Assembly: GCA_035647615.1 (NCBI GenBank)
Contig: DASRND010000012.1
Location: forward strand, 1 to 60,116
Source: Bacteroidales bacterium
GTDB taxonomy: Bacteria; Bacteroidota; Bacteroidia; Bacteroidales; 4484-276
Reading direction: 5' to 3'
DNA length: 60,116 nucleotides
A program made the position numbers and the translations under genes. Position 1 is the first letter of the stretch. The number at the start of each line of letters is the position of its first letter. Below, one piece after another: positions 27,646-37,919 of this stretch. Below the pieces are notes generated by a model. The model saw nothing but the letters and a program-made list of their open reading frames with translations, had not been told where the DNA came from and searched no databases.

Positions 27646-28050
27646 ATGCTTTTGAAAATAAAATCTCATCCCGGCTTCTTTTTTAAAAAACATCAACTGT
27701 GGTTACTTTTGGTTTTAATGATCGTCGCTTTGGGCGGATGTCACAAGCGCGACGACAAAAGGGTAACCTACCTGGTGACCAGTGATGCCACAGAAATTGC
27801 GCTGCAATACCGCGACGGGACAGGGTTACTGCAAAAAACAACACTTCGTCCGGCAGGCGGACAGGACGAATGGCGACATAGTTTTGTAGCCGAACAGGGC
27901 GACATCGTTTACCTTTCGGGGAAATATGAGCAGGGCCTGGCCACGCTGACGCTGATGATCACCATCGATGGCAAAGTGTACAAGCAAGCGCAAAGTACCG
28001 GCGACACCGTTAGATACGTTACTGTTTCGGGCGTGGTGCCTTACGATTAA
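27646..28050 (+). CDS. Small lipoprotein, MmpS-like beta protein
   Basis: 134 residues with a lipobox (LGGC, Cys near 32). The mature part has a beta-sandwich pattern (YLVTSDATEIALQYRDG, GDIVYLSGKYEQG, KVYKQAQSTG) that resembles MmpS-type accessory proteins, but similarity is too weak to name a function. It lies 17 bp after the TonB receptor and 11 bp before the MbnP-family gene, so it is in the same transcript and probably works with them at the periplasmic face. Confidence 0.75.
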   Translation: MLLKIKSHPGFFFKKHQLWLLLVLMIVALGGCHKRDDKRVTYLVTSDATEIALQYRDGTGLLQKTTLRPAGGQDEWRHSFVAEQGDIVYLSGKYEQGLATLTLMITIDGKVYKQAQSTGDTVRYVTVSGVVPYD

Positions 28051-28061
28051 AATATTTTAAT

Positions 28062-28892
28062 ATGAAGATTTGGAATCAAACAACCTTTTTTATCATCCTG
28101 CTGATGACGGCAGGGATCTTGAGTTTTTCAGCTTGCGATAACGGGCACGACCCACAGCCTGATTATCCGTCGGCACGTCTCATGCTCAGCTTTGAACATC
28201 TTAATAATGGCGAACCATTACAGTACGACACCATGCGTTACGTGAACGCTGCCGGCAACCATTATCTGGTAAATGAGATTCAATACTTTGTGTCGGATAT
28301 TACACTGCATTACAGCGATGGCAGCCGGCAAGCACTCGATGGCTGGCAGGCCATTCATTATGTAGATACGGATTTGCCGGAAACACATTTTTTTAATCCC
28401 CCTGACATTCTCAAGCCGGGGCATGTGGATAAAATCACTTTTACGTTTGGAATCAGTGAAGAGAAAAACCAATCGCTGATGTTTGTCAATCCGCCGGAGC
28501 GCGACATGTTCTGGCCCGAATATATGGGCGGCGGCTATCATTACCTGAAACTCAACGGCAAATGGCTGGCTACGGATGGCGTGGTGAAACCTTTTAATTT
28601 TCATCTGGGCATCGGACAGGAATATGGCGGCGGAGGCAGCAACCCCGATTCGATCGTCGGTTTTATTCAGAATTATTTTGAGATTACCCTGCCAGCTTCT
28701 TCTTTCGATGCAGAACAAGGAAAGGCTGTTAAGGGCGAGATACAAATGAATATCGAAAACTGGTTTCAGCATCCGCATACCTACGACCACGATGTGTGGG
28801 GCGGCGACATCATGCAACAGCAGGCTGCCATGCAACTGGGGTGCGAAAACGGGAAGGCAGATGTTTTCACGTTTAGCTTAAAACAGGATTAG
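28062..28892 (+). CDS. MbnP-family lipoprotein (putative copper binding)
   Basis: 276 residues with a lipobox (SFSAC). The domain from about 35 on has the MbnP-like signature: a GEPLQYDTMRYVNAAGNHYLVNE start, YFVSDITL, and a HYLKLNGKWLATDGV core. MbnP proteins bind copper or partner with methanobactin receptors, and many lie next to TonB receptors in copper-scavenging loci. The next 9 bp after the stop are target-duplicated by the element at 28897. Function by context is metal acquisition. Confidence 0.82.
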   Translation: MKIWNQTTFFIILLMTAGILSFSACDNGHDPQPDYPSARLMLSFEHLNNGEPLQYDTMRYVNAAGNHYLVNEIQYFVSDITLHYSDGSRQALDGWQAIHYVDTDLPETHFFNPPDILKPGHVDKITFTFGISEEKNQSLMFVNPPERDMFWPEYMGGGYHYLKLNGKWLATDGVVKPFNFHLGIGQEYGGGGSNPDSIVGFIQNYFEITLPASSFDAEQGKAVKGEIQMNIENWFQHPHTYDHDVWGGDIMQQQAAMQLGCENGKADVFTFSLKQD

Positions 28893-28896
28893 TATT

Positions 28897-29099
28897 CAAT
28901 GGTGACCGATTAAAAACAATAGATTCTTCGCTACGCTCAGAATGACAATGGCTTGCGATGGATTGGAGGAGAGAGGGCTAAGCTGGCGGCTGCGCCGCCA
29001 GCTTAGCCCTCTCAAAAACTCTAATGCCTTGTCATTCTGATCCGCCAACCGGCGGATCAGAATCTATTTAAAGGAAATTATGTTTACCGGACAACAATG
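28897..29099 (+). mobile_element. Non-autonomous palindromic element (MITE-like), copy 1
   Basis: 203 bp with imperfect terminal inverted repeats (AATGGTGACCGATTAAA against ATTGTTGTCCGGTAAA) and 9-bp direct flanks ATTAGTATT at 28888-28896 and 29100-29108. The left flank includes the stop codon of the MbnP gene. The centre is a perfect 20-bp stem with a TGC loop (28971-28990 with 28994-29013). No reading frame inside. The transposase that moved it is not in the window. Confidence 0.82.
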
Positions 29100-29346
29100 A
29101 TTAGTATTATTAAAAAACAAGAAAAAACCACGAAAACGATAGGATACAGCGGAAAACAAGAAAAACTACTTTTATTAATCTCTTCGCCTCCGCGATAAAA
29201 TAAGTTCTTCTCCGCGTCTTCGAGCCTCCGCGGTGAGACCCATAATGAGGATGCATCGAAATGACAACCCGCAACAATCCCATGAGGCATTTGTTCTAAC
29301 TATCACTCAATCACTCTTCGCTATACTCCCATAAAAACTATGTGAC
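29100..29346. other. Intergenic region upstream of the MEMO-AMMECR1 gene
   Basis: AT-rich and gene-free. The short minus-strand frame at 29084-29290 has no coding features. Confidence 0.4.
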
Positions 29347-30825
29347 ATGCTAAAAAAAATGTTTTCAGGAAAGCCATCACCCAAAACATCTGATGCCCGA
29401 TTTGAACACCGCCAGCCCTGCGTTGCCGGCCAGTTTTATCCGGCTGATGCCGAAAGTTTGCGCGAGGCCCTGCAACATTATTTTGCGCTGGCAAAATCCC
29501 GGGAAAACAAAAATTTACGCGCCATCATCGCACCGCATGCCGGCTATATGTTTTCGGGGCAAACGGCTGCCCATGCCTTCAACCAGATCGATCCCAAGCG
29601 AAAGTATCAGCGCGTTTTTCTCATTGGCAGCAGCCACCGCGTGAAACACGAAGGGGCTTCCATCTACAACCGTGGCCACTACATCACACCACTGGGGACT
29701 GTAAAAGTTGACCTTGACCTGGCCAATCAGCTTACCCGCGATAACAAAACTTTCACTTTTCATGCCGACGCTCATCTCACCGAACACAGCCTGGAAGTGC
29801 AATTGCCATTTCTGCAATATCATCTGCAAAAGGAATTCTGTATCGTTCCCATAATAATTACTACCCAATCGCATCGGGACATTGAAAAGATTGCTGAGGC
29901 ATTGAAACCCTATTTCACCACCGAAAATTTATTTGTCATCAGTAGCGACTTTTCGCATTATCCGGCTTATGCCGATGCCGTGGCCAACGACCGCCGCACA
30001 GCTGAAGCCATCGCCCAAAATTCGCCTGAAGCATTTCTTGAAACAATCGCGCAAAACAACGCCCCTCCTATCGCCAACCTTGCAACGAGCATTTGTGGAT
30101 GGTCGTCGGTTCTGACGCTGCTGCATCTTACCTGCCATCACGAAAACATACGGGTAAACCTTTTGGATTATACCAATTCGGGCGACGCACCCCGCGGCGA
30201 CAAGAGCGGCGTGGTTGGTTACTGGGCTATCTCTTTTGATGAAAAGAAAGAGGAACCACGAAAATTTCTGCTGACTGCCGATGAAAAAAAACAACTCCTC
30301 CAGATAGCGCATGATGCAGTCGAAGATGTAGTTCTCGGTAAAAAGCACCTGGGTTATGATTTGAACAACCTTCCTGATAAACTAACGGTGCCTATGGGCG
30401 CTTTTGTAAGCCTGCACCGTAAAGGAAATCTGCGCGGCTGCATCGGCAGACTTGAAGCAGAGATGCCGCTCTGGGAAACCGTGCATAAAATGGCCGTTTC
30501 GGCGGCCACCCGCGATTATCGTTTTGAAAGGTTATCTGCTGATGAGCTTCCAGACCTGCAGATCGAAATATCTGTGCTCACACCCATGCACCGCATCGAT
30601 GATATCGATGAAATCATTCCGGGAAAGCATGGCATTTTTATCCGCAAAGGAAAAATGACGGGAACCTTTCTTCCGCAAGTTGCCGAAAATACGGGATGGA
30701 ATACCCTGCAGCTTCTGGAACATTGCGCTGCCGACAAAGCACGCATTGGAAGCGATGGCTGGAAAGACGCCGAGATTTATGTTTATGAAGCGCTGGTGAT
30801 TGAAGAGAAGAATGTTGCCAGGTAA
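29347..30825 (+). CDS. AmmeMemoRadiSam system protein B-A fusion (MEMO1 + AMMECR1)
   Basis: 492 residues. The N-terminal MEMO domain (about 22-300) has the metal-site residues of human MEMO1: His64 in IAPHAGY, His97 in SSHRVKH and Cys250 in ATSICGW. The C-terminal AMMECR1 domain (about 310-490) has the invariant LRGCIG at 362-367. In other bacteria these two domains often occur beside a radical SAM enzyme as the AmmeMemoRadiSam system, of unknown substrate. No radical SAM gene is in this window, and the gene stands alone with no close neighbours on its strand. Confidence 0.9.
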   Translation: MLKKMFSGKPSPKTSDARFEHRQPCVAGQFYPADAESLREALQHYFALAKSRENKNLRAIIAPHAGYMFSGQTAAHAFNQIDPKRKYQRVFLIGSSHRVKHEGASIYNRGHYITPLGTVKVDLDLANQLTRDNKTFTFHADAHLTEHSLEVQLPFLQYHLQKEFCIVPIIITTQSHRDIEKIAEALKPYFTTENLFVISSDFSHYPAYADAVANDRRTAEAIAQNSPEAFLETIAQNNAPPIANLATSICGWSSVLTLLHLTCHHENIRVNLLDYTNSGDAPRGDKSGVVGYWAISFDEKKEEPRKFLLTADEKKQLLQIAHDAVEDVVLGKKHLGYDLNNLPDKLTVPMGAFVSLHRKGNLRGCIGRLEAEMPLWETVHKMAVSAATRDYRFERLSADELPDLQIEISVLTPMHRIDDIDEIIPGKHGIFIRKGKMTGTFLPQVAENTGWNTLQLLEHCAADKARIGSDGWKDAEIYVYEALVIEEKNVAR

Positions 30826-30945
30826 AATTCGTTGTTCCCTTCGACAAACTGGCTTCGACTGGCTTCGACTCCGCTCAGCCACCGATGCTCAGTTTATAAA
30901 TTTCACAGTGTTTTACACAGAGTAACCTTTCGACAAGCTCAAGCC
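30826..30945. repeat. Dispersed CTTCGAC / CTCAG repeat, copy 3
   Basis: Holds GTTGTTCCCTTCGACAAAC, two tandem CTGGCTTCGA units and CCGCTCAGCCACCGATGCTC, then a CTTTCGACAAGCTCAAGCC. It shares the left edge words of copies 1, 2 and 4. Confidence 0.65.
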
Positions 30946-30979
30946 GGGGCACTGTGTAACAACTCCGGTTGAAATCCTT

Positions 30980-31381
30980 CTATTTCCCGCTATTTCCCGC
31001 TTCGGCCTGCATCTGTGAAAGAAGCGTCACCACGTCGGCATAAATTTGCTGATAAAGGTCGAGATGTTGCTCATACCAGGCAGTACTCGAATCGTATTGT
31101 TGGGGAGTGACATTATGTTTTGCAAAAACTTCGGCCATAAAAGCCCGGCTGCGGACGTCGTCTTCCTGCCCCAGCCTTTTGTATTCCCGCAGCGTAGCCT
31201 CGGTAATCTGCAGGTCGGCAATGAGACTTACCATCGAATCGGGAGAAATGATATGATCAGGAACACGTACCGACTTTTTTTCGCCGGCAGGGCTGCATCC
31301 GGCTGCAAGTGCTGTTATAGCGATAAGCATCACCAACAAAACCATCCGACAGCGGTATTTGATATTTTCTGATTTTTTCAT
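30980..31381 (-). CDS. DUF4296 lipoprotein
   Basis: 133 residues with a lipobox near residue 29 (ITALAAGC). The mature part has the DUF4296 pattern: PDHIISPDSMVSLIADLQITEA, a helical core and the WYEQHLDLYQQIYADVV segment. The family is confined to Bacteroidota and its role is unknown. Its single orientation and tight spacing before recQ (about 100 bp and a terminator between) suggest its own transcript. Confidence 0.85.
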   Translation of the reverse strand: MKKSENIKYRCRMVLLVMLIAITALAAGCSPAGEKKSVRVPDHIISPDSMVSLIADLQITEATLREYKRLGQEDDVRSRAFMAEVFAKHNVTPQQYDSSTAWYEQHLDLYQQIYADVVTLLSQMQAEAGNSGK

Positions 31382-31428
31382 TTAGCGAAAGCGATAAATA
31401 TGATTGTTTTAAAATAAGCCCGGCAAAC

Positions 31429-31466
31429 AAAAAAGGCGCAGGAACTTACTTGCGCCACTTTTTTGT
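31429..31466 (-). terminator. Intrinsic terminator of recQ
   Basis: GGCGCA (31435-31440) pairs with TGCGCC (31451-31456) around a 10-nt loop; on the minus strand the stem is followed by a T run. It may also work on the plus strand, which has a T run too. Confidence 0.75.
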
Positions 31467-31483
31467 GAGTTTTGTCCGAAGGA

Positions 31484-33703
31484 TTAGTTGCCCACCTCCG
31501 ACAAAAATTTGATACGCATCAGCCGGACCTCCGTCTCATTGTATTCTTCCTCACCCAGCTCGTCGAGGGCTTTCTGTATCGAATCCGATTCGGCTTCACG
31601 CCAATAGTCAGTGATCTCTTCCTGATGGTATTGATCCACCGCCTCCTGTATGTAATAATTGATATCGAGCTTGGTACCCGAGGCCACGATGCTTTCAATC
31701 TCCGTAATCATTTCATCGAGGGTCAGGTTTTTGGTGTGCGCAATATCATCGAGTGAGAGCTTGCGATCGATGCTTTTGATGATGTAAACTTTCATGCCTG
31801 ATTTATTTACCACCGACTTCACCACCAGGTCGTTGGGTCTCATTATTTCATTTTCCTCCACGTAGTTACTGATGAGGTCGAGGAAAGGAGCGCCGTACTT
31901 CTGTGCTTTTCCCACACCTACGCCAGTAATCTGCGTAAGCTCATCAATGGTAATGGGGTATTGTATCGACATATCTTCGAGCGATGGGTCCTGGAAGATG
32001 ACAAAAGGCGGCAATTTTTCTTTTCGTGAGATTTGCTTACGCAAATCCTTAAGCATGCTGTAGAGCGCTTGATCGGCGCTGGTTGTTTTGTGAGCGCCGG
32101 TAATCATGTCGTCCTCATCCTCGGGGCTGTCGTAGTCGTGGTCACGGGCCAGCATCAAGGTATATGGGGCATCCAGATAATCATAGCCCTGCTTGGTCAC
32201 CTTGAGCAGACCATAATTGTCGATATCTTTTTTGACAAGGTTTGCGACAAGCGCCTGCCGGATAATGGCATTCCAGAATTTGTCGTCCTGATCGGCGCCC
32301 CGCCCGAAGCTTTCAATTTTGTGATGTTTGTACGATTTGAGCGTAGCAGTATTTTTTCCTACCAAAATATTGACAATGTGCTTGGCTTTGAAGAGTTGCT
32401 TAACCTCGAGGATGGCATCCAAAACGATTTCGATGTATTCGCTGCCATCAAACTTTTCTTTGGGATGCAAACAGTTATCGCAGGCTCCGCAGTTTTCCTG
32501 TTTCAGGTCTTCACCAAAGTAATGAAGCAACTGCACGTGGCGGCAAATCGACGATTCGGCATACGAAACAGTTTCCAGCAGCAGCTGCTGCGCGATCTCC
32601 TGCTCAGCCACCGGCTTGCCCTTCATAAACTTCTCTAGCTTCTGAATGTCGTCATAGCTGTAAAAGGTAATACAGTTTCCCTCACCATCGTCGCGGCCGG
32701 CACGACCAGTCTCCTGGTAGTAGCCTTCGAGGCTTTTAGGCATATCGTGATGAATCACAAAACGAACGTCAGGCTTGTCTATTCCCATGCCAAAAGCAAT
32801 GGTAGCAACAATTACATCGTCCTCTTCCATCAGAAACCTATCCTGATTGTTGCGCCGGGTGGCTGCGTCGAGCCCTGCATGATAAGGCAAAGCTTTGATG
32901 CCGTTTACCTGTAGTGTTTCGGCGAGTTCTTCAACCTTTTTGCGGCTCAGGCAATACACAATCCCCGATTTCCCTGAATTGTTTTTGATGTATCTGATGA
33001 TATCCTTGATGACGTCGGTAGTTTTGGGACGTACCTCATAGTATAGGTTTGGCCGGTCGAATGATGATTTGTAAACGGTGGCGTCGAGGATATCGAGGTT
33101 TTTCAAAATGTCGTGCTGAACTTTAGGTGTAGCCGTAGCGGTAAGCGCTATCACAGGCACATCCTGGCCAATGGCGTCGATGATAGGACGCAGCCTCCGG
33201 TATTCCGGGCGGAAATCGTGCCCCCACTCCGAGATACAGTGCGCCTCGTCGATGGCGTAAAAGGAAATGGTGATGCCTCTGAGAAACTCCACATTTTCTT
33301 CTTTGGTAAGCGATTCGGGAGCTACATAAAGCAGCTTGGTGAGGCCGTTGGTAAGATCTTCCTTCACCTGCGCTATTTCGCCGCGGGTGAGCGAGCTATT
33401 CATAAAATGGGCAATCCCGGGTTTGGAGCCAAAGTTGCGAAGGGCATCCACCTGGTTTTTCATCAACGCAATAAGTGGGGAAACGATGATGGCTGTGCCT
33501 GGTTGGATAATAGCGGGCAACTGATAACACATAGATTTTCCCCCGCCGGTGGGCATGATGACAAAGGTATCTTTGCCTTGAAGTAAATTTTGTATGACTG
33601 GTTCCTGGTTGCCTTTAAAACTGTCGAAACCAAAAATGCGTTTAAGCACTTTGTTCAGCGGCAAGTTTTTGGCTTCGGTAAGTGTCGGTTCGAAGTTAAA
33701 CAT
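31484..33703 (-). CDS. recQ: ATP-dependent DNA helicase RecQ
   Basis: 739 residues. Walker [14 protein letters not shown] near 52, DEAHC near 155, motif VI region [11 protein letters not shown] near 330, and the RQC zinc site with [11 protein letters not shown] followed by CGACDNC. A winged-helix, an HRDC domain (about 535-620) and a C-terminal helix-turn-helix-like extension follow; the 730-740 length is typical of Bacteroidota RecQ. It unwinds DNA 3' to 5' in recombination and replication-fork repair. Confidence 0.97.
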   Translation of the reverse strand: MFNFEPTLTEAKNLPLNKVLKRIFGFDSFKGNQEPVIQNLLQGKDTFVIMPTGGGKSMCYQLPAIIQPGTAIIVSPLIALMKNQVDALRNFGSKPGIAHFMNSSLTRGEIAQVKEDLTNGLTKLLYVAPESLTKEENVEFLRGITISFYAIDEAHCISEWGHDFRPEYRRLRPIIDAIGQDVPVIALTATATPKVQHDILKNLDILDATVYKSSFDRPNLYYEVRPKTTDVIKDIIRYIKNNSGKSGIVYCLSRKKVEELAETLQVNGIKALPYHAGLDAATRRNNQDRFLMEEDDVIVATIAFGMGIDKPDVRFVIHHDMPKSLEGYYQETGRAGRDDGEGNCITFYSYDDIQKLEKFMKGKPVAEQEIAQQLLLETVSYAESSICRHVQLLHYFGEDLKQENCGACDNCLHPKEKFDGSEYIEIVLDAILEVKQLFKAKHIVNILVGKNTATLKSYKHHKIESFGRGADQDDKFWNAIIRQALVANLVKKDIDNYGLLKVTKQGYDYLDAPYTLMLARDHDYDSPEDEDDMITGAHKTTSADQALYSMLKDLRKQISRKEKLPPFVIFQDPSLEDMSIQYPITIDELTQITGVGVGKAQKYGAPFLDLISNYVEENEIMRPNDLVVKSVVNKSGMKVYIIKSIDRKLSLDDIAHTKNLTLDEMITEIESIVASGTKLDINYYIQEAVDQYHQEEITDYWREAESDSIQKALDELGEEEYNETEVRLMRIKFLSEVGN

Positions 33704-34029
33704 AGTTCAGTGTGTTGTTACTGCACAGTAGTCAGTAAGCAAGTTTTTTAATATTTTCTTTTTTCAGTAGTTATAGTTGCACGCGAACGAGCCTTTATGA
33801 CGATTCTTTTTATTTAATAGTTTTTATTAATTCCATATCAATCAAACAAGACAAATCTAACTCATTTTTTCGAGAAAAGCCGGTAAATGCTACTGCTTAC
33901 ATTATTTTACAGCTTATTAGCAGCGAAATCTGTTCTTTTTTCAGAAATCTAAAAATAAAGCTATTTGGTGATAAACCAGTAGTTTTGCCGACAACATTTA
34001 ACCTTTTTTATTTTCTCTTTATTTAATTG
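33704..34029. other. Divergent intergenic region recQ / kdsD
   Basis: AT-rich, gene-free. A TAGTTTTG box (33980-33987), matching TAnnTTTG, lies about 45 bp before the kdsD start; the nearest TTTG is only 12 bp further up, too close for a classical -33. Confidence 0.45.
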
Positions 34030-35001
34030 ATGATGAAACTCACTCGCGCACAAATACAGGAACTCGCCCGAAACACCCTACAGACAGAGGCTGATGCTAT
34101 TTTGCAACTCAAAGAATATGTGGATGATGATTTCTACAAGTGTATCACTCTTATTTATCATTGTAAGGGCCGGGTGGTCATAACCGGCATTGGCAAGAGC
34201 GCCATCATCGGCCATAAGATTGTTGCCACACTAAATTCTACCGGCACTCCTGCTATTTTTATCCATGCTGCCGATGCCGTTCATGGCGATCTGGGAGCCA
34301 TCCGAAAGGAAGATGTAATAGTATGCATCTCCAACAGCGGAAACACGCCCGAAATAAAAGTGCTCATTCCGTACCTAAAACTCTCGGGGAACAAGCTTAT
34401 TGCAATGACAGGCCATCGCGACTCTTATCTTGGTAAGCAGGCCGATCTTATCATCAACACAGCAGTAGCACATGAAGCCTGCCCAAACAATCTGGCGCCC
34501 ACCTCCAGCACTACTGCACAACTTGCTATGGGCGATGCTTTGGCGGTATGCCTTCTCGAATACCGCGGCTTCACCATCCGCGACTTTGCCATGGTGCATC
34601 CGGGAGGAGCGCTCGGGAAAAAACTTTTCCTACGGGTAGCCGATTTGTATATTAACAACGAAAAACCTCTTGTACAGCACGACACCTCTGTGCAGGACGC
34701 CATTATCGAAATCTCTTCGAAACGCCTGGGGGCTACCGTCGTAATGCAACTGGGAAAGCTGGCGGGCATCATCACCGATGGCGACCTGCGTCGAATGATA
34801 CAGCAAGGTAAATCCGCTGACAATCTCACGGCAGAAGACATCATGTCGCGCAACCCCAAAACCATTGAAGCCGAAATCCTCGTCGCTCATGCCCTCGAAA
34901 TCATGCGCAACAACAACATCACACAGCTCATCGTCACTGAGCAGGGCGAATACGTGGGCATCATTCATCTTCACGACATCCTCAAGGAAGGGATTTTATA
35001 A
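34030..35001 (+). CDS. kdsD: D-arabinose 5-phosphate isomerase (KdsD/KpsF family)
   Basis: About 323 residues: an SIS sugar-isomerase domain (about 40-170, with TGIGKSAIIGHK and CISNSGNTPEIK), the signature FAMVHPGGALG, and two CBS domains (about 205-320). The enzyme converts ribulose 5-phosphate to arabinose 5-phosphate, the first step towards Kdo of the lipopolysaccharide inner core. The frame begins with TTG at 34027 but ATG codons at 34030 and 34033 are better starts. It opens the envelope-biogenesis region. Confidence 0.93.
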   Translation: MMKLTRAQIQELARNTLQTEADAILQLKEYVDDDFYKCITLIYHCKGRVVITGIGKSAIIGHKIVATLNSTGTPAIFIHAADAVHGDLGAIRKEDVIVCISNSGNTPEIKVLIPYLKLSGNKLIAMTGHRDSYLGKQADLIINTAVAHEACPNNLAPTSSTTAQLAMGDALAVCLLEYRGFTIRDFAMVHPGGALGKKLFLRVADLYINNEKPLVQHDTSVQDAIIEISSKRLGATVVMQLGKLAGIITDGDLRRMIQQGKSADNLTAEDIMSRNPKTIEAEILVAHALEIMRNNNITQLIVTEQGEYVGIIHLHDILKEGIL

Positions 35002-35011
35002 AAGAATTATT

Positions 35012-35059
35012 TGTCCGCGAATTTTACCAATTAGGCGAATTGCCGCTAATTATTAAATT
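35012..35059 (+). repeat. 48-bp dispersed repeat, plus-oriented copy
   Basis: Matches the reverse complement of 7157-7204 with a few changes (shared core CAATTAGGCGAATTGCCGCT). Confidence 0.65.
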
Positions 35060-35082
35060 TGAATCTGATCCTGCATGCCCGG

Positions 35083-35170
35083 CTGGCTTTTTTAATAAAT
35101 TGGCTTCATTTTGAAAACAGGCAGGAACCTGCAAGAATAGACCAGACGAGGCTCAGCTCGTCCAAACCCC
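35083..35170 (+). repeat. Partial third copy of the ~130-bp repeat
   Basis: Shares with copies A and B the TTTTTTAAT start, GGCTTCATT, the ACAGGC hairpin region, the AAGAATAGACC stretch and the GACGAG...CTCGTCCAAAC hairpin. It lacks the 3' end of those copies. Here the first stem is GCAGG-AA-CCTGC, so pairing is kept although the bases differ. Confidence 0.7.
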
Positions 35171-35379
35171 CGGAATTGTAGTCAATCCAAATTCGTGTTA
35201 ATTAGCTTAATTCCTATCAATTCGTAGATTCTTAAACTGTCCGGAGATTTTCGCTGCTGTGCCTGAATGTGAAAATAATCACCCTCTTTCCAAACCAGTC
35301 GCTGATTCCTGCGTTTTAATACGACATGCGGCAATAATTTTTTTTCAGGATGGTTTTATAGGCTGTTTTATGGAGGATT

Positions 35380-37878
35380 ATGTACATGAGATTTTTCCCA
35401 AAGAGTAAAGTCCGAATGGTGATTTTGCTATGGACACTGGTCTGTAGCAATGCTGCTTTTGGTCAACTTACCAAGATAATGGGAACCGTCACCGATTCTC
35501 TTACCGGCGAGCCGCTGCCTTTTGTTAACATCGTTTTCCGCAACACCACCCAGGGCGTCACCACCGACTTCGATGGCAAATATTCTATCGAAACAAAATC
35601 GCCCGGCGACAGCCTCACCGCTTCTTTTATTGGTTATCATACCCAACCCCAAAAAGTTATTAAAGGCAAATTCCAGTATATCAATTTCAAATTACTACCC
35701 AGCATCCAGGAGCTCGAAACGGTTGTGATCGTAGCGGGCGAAAACCCGGCCGAGGTGCTGCTGCGCAAGATCATCGAAAACAAAAAACACAACGACCCCG
35801 ATCAGTACGAAGCCTATCAGTACGAGGCTTACAACAAAATGCAGATAGACGCCAACAACATCACCGACAACTTTAAGGAACGCCGCATCTTCCGCCATTT
35901 CGAATTTATTTTTGATAATGTGGATACTTCCACGGTTAATGGAAAGACCTATCTGCCCATCTTTCTGTCGGAGTCTATTTCGGATGTTTATTCCAAAAGC
36001 AATCCCAGCAAAAGCATCGAAAAAGTAAAAGCAACCAAAATTTCCGGCATCGAAAATGAAAGTGTGATGCAGTTTCTGGGCGACAAATTTAAGCACACCA
36101 ACATCTACGACAACTACATAGGCCTTTTTCAGAAAAACTTCATCAGCCCCGTCGCCAACTTCGGATTGAATTTTTATAAATATTATCTCATCGACAGCGC
36201 CTATTTTGATAATAAATGGTGCTACAAGATTGTGTTTAAACCACGGCATAAACAAACGCTTACCTTCACCGGAAACTTCTGGGTACACGATACCACCTTC
36301 GCCATACGCCAGGTGGAGATGCGCATCATGGACGACGCCAACATCAACTTTGTAAACGACCTGATGATTGCCAAAGAGTTCGATCTGATCGACGGAAAGT
36401 ATTGGTTGCTTACCAAAGACTACATCATCGGCGACCTGAACGTAGTGGAAAAAGACGACAAAATAGTAGGGTTTTTTGGACGCAAAACCACCACCTACCG
36501 CAATTTTGTGATAAACCAACCCAAGCCCGATGATTTCTATCGTTTGCCGGTAAACGTAGTTGTGGAAAAAGATGCCAACGAACATCCCGATGAATTTTGG
36601 CGGGAGCAGCGCCACGAGGAGCTTACACGCGACGAGAAGACCATCTATTATATGATCGACACGCTGAAGACCATCCCCAAATTCAACACCTACATCGACA
36701 TCATTCAGATGATCACAACGGGCTACTACGAAACAGGATTTTTCGAAATAGGCCCTTACGCCTCCATGATGAGCTTCAACGCCGTGGAGGGCGCCCGGTT
36801 TCGATTGGGTGGCCGCACCAGCAACAAATTCAGCAAACGCATCATGCTCTCGGCCTACACTGCCTTCGGCACCCTCGACAGCCAGTGGAAATATGGCGGC
36901 GGCGTGTTGTACATGCTCAACAAAAACCCACGCCGTGCAGTGGGTGGAGAATTTAAATACGACCTCGAACAATTGGGGGCAAGCCAAAACGCTTTCCGCG
37001 AAGATTTTTTTCTAACATTTCTCTTCCGTCGCAACCCTGCCGATAAGCTCTCGCTGGTGGAAGAATGGAGCACTTTTTATGAACATGAATGGTTTAATGG
37101 TTTCAGCAACAAGATCAATATTATCCATCGCAACCTCTACCCCATCAACGACAACCACTTTGAATATTTCCAGCGCGGCGACACCCTGCAGCCTGTCGGA
37201 CGCGAAACGGCCATCACCTCTACCGAAATCCGCCTCGATACGCGCCTGGCCTACAAAGAGCGCTTTTTGATGGGCGAATTTGAAAGGATAAGCCTGGGGG
37301 CTAAATTTCCCATCCTGGAGCTGCAATACGGCTATGGAATCCCTGATCACCTGGGCGGCGACCACGAATACCATCGCCTGCAGGTCAATATCAGCCACTG
37401 GTTCAACACTTTCAACCTGGGATGGAGCAAATACATCATCGAAGCCGGACGAATATGGGGAACGCTGCCTTTCCCGCTGCTCAAACTCCACGAAGGAAAC
37501 GAGACCTACTTCTTCGATCCCTACTCATTTAATATGATGAACTACTTTGAGTTTGTCAGCGACAAGTATGTGAGCGTCTATTACACACACCATTTCGACG
37601 GCTACTTTTTCAACCGTGTTCCATTGCTGCGTCATCTGAAATGGCGCGAAGTAATTTTCGCCAAAGGCCTCGTCGGCGGCCTCGACGAAGCCAACCGCGA
37701 ATATTCCGTATTCCCGCAGGGCATGAACACATTGGATAAACCTTATTTTGAAGCCGGCGCCGGCATCGAAAATATTTTCAAAATCATCCGCGTGGACGCA
37801 ATCTGGCGCCTCTCCTATCGCGACCATCCCAACATCACAAAGTTCGGCGTACGCTTCAGCCTTCAGTTTACCTTTTAA
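35380..37878 (+). CDS. DUF5686 outer-membrane protein with carboxypeptidase-like regulatory domain
   Basis: 832 residues. Signal peptide (about 1-28, ...CSNAAFGQ), a CarboxypepD_reg-like beta domain (about 30-115: [34 protein letters not shown]), and then the DUF5686 region rich in aromatic strands that ends in RFSLQFTF, a typical outer-membrane C-terminal strand. Family members are large beta-barrels of unknown substrate. GGAGG at 35372-35376 sits 3 bp before the ATG at 35380 and 9 bp before the second ATG at 35386, so the second start is as good. It precedes lptB by 41 bp, and co-transcription is likely. Confidence 0.85.
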   Translation: MYMRFFPKSKVRMVILLWTLVCSNAAFGQLTKIMGTVTDSLTGEPLPFVNIVFRNTTQGVTTDFDGKYSIETKSPGDSLTASFIGYHTQPQKVIKGKFQYINFKLLPSIQELETVVIVAGENPAEVLLRKIIENKKHNDPDQYEAYQYEAYNKMQIDANNITDNFKERRIFRHFEFIFDNVDTSTVNGKTYLPIFLSESISDVYSKSNPSKSIEKVKATKISGIENESVMQFLGDKFKHTNIYDNYIGLFQKNFISPVANFGLNFYKYYLIDSAYFDNKWCYKIVFKPRHKQTLTFTGNFWVHDTTFAIRQVEMRIMDDANINFVNDLMIAKEFDLIDGKYWLLTKDYIIGDLNVVEKDDKIVGFFGRKTTTYRNFVINQPKPDDFYRLPVNVVVEKDANEHPDEFWREQRHEELTRDEKTIYYMIDTLKTIPKFNTYIDIIQMITTGYYETGFFEIGPYASMMSFNAVEGARFRLGGRTSNKFSKRIMLSAYTAFGTLDSQWKYGGGVLYMLNKNPRRAVGGEFKYDLEQLGASQNAFREDFFLTFLFRRNPADKLSLVEEWSTFYEHEWFNGFSNKINIIHRNLYPINDNHFEYFQRGDTLQPVGRETAITSTEIRLDTRLAYKERFLMGEFERISLGAKFPILELQYGYGIPDHLGGDHEYHRLQVNISHWFNTFNLGWSKYIIEAGRIWGTLPFPLLKLHEGNETYFFDPYSFNMMNYFEFVSDKYVSVYYTHHFDGYFFNRVPLLRHLKWREVIFAKGLVGGLDEANREYSVFPQGMNTLDKPYFEAGAGIENIFKIIRVDAIWRLSYRDHPNITKFGVRFSLQFTF

Positions 37879-37919
37879 AATATACTTTTACACTCTTTTA
37901 TTTTTTATCTTTTGATTAC

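Larger units (their letters stand above)
35002..35379. other. Intergenic region with two repeat copies
   Basis: 378 bp without a gene. It holds the 48-bp repeat (35012) and the partial third copy of the 130-bp repeat (35083). The rest is unremarkable AT-rich sequence. Confidence 0.5.

Noticed and set aside
35695-36987. 430-codon minus-strand frame
   Set aside because: Antisense shadow of the DUF5686 gene, with low-complexity Val/Phe/Gly text and no family features.
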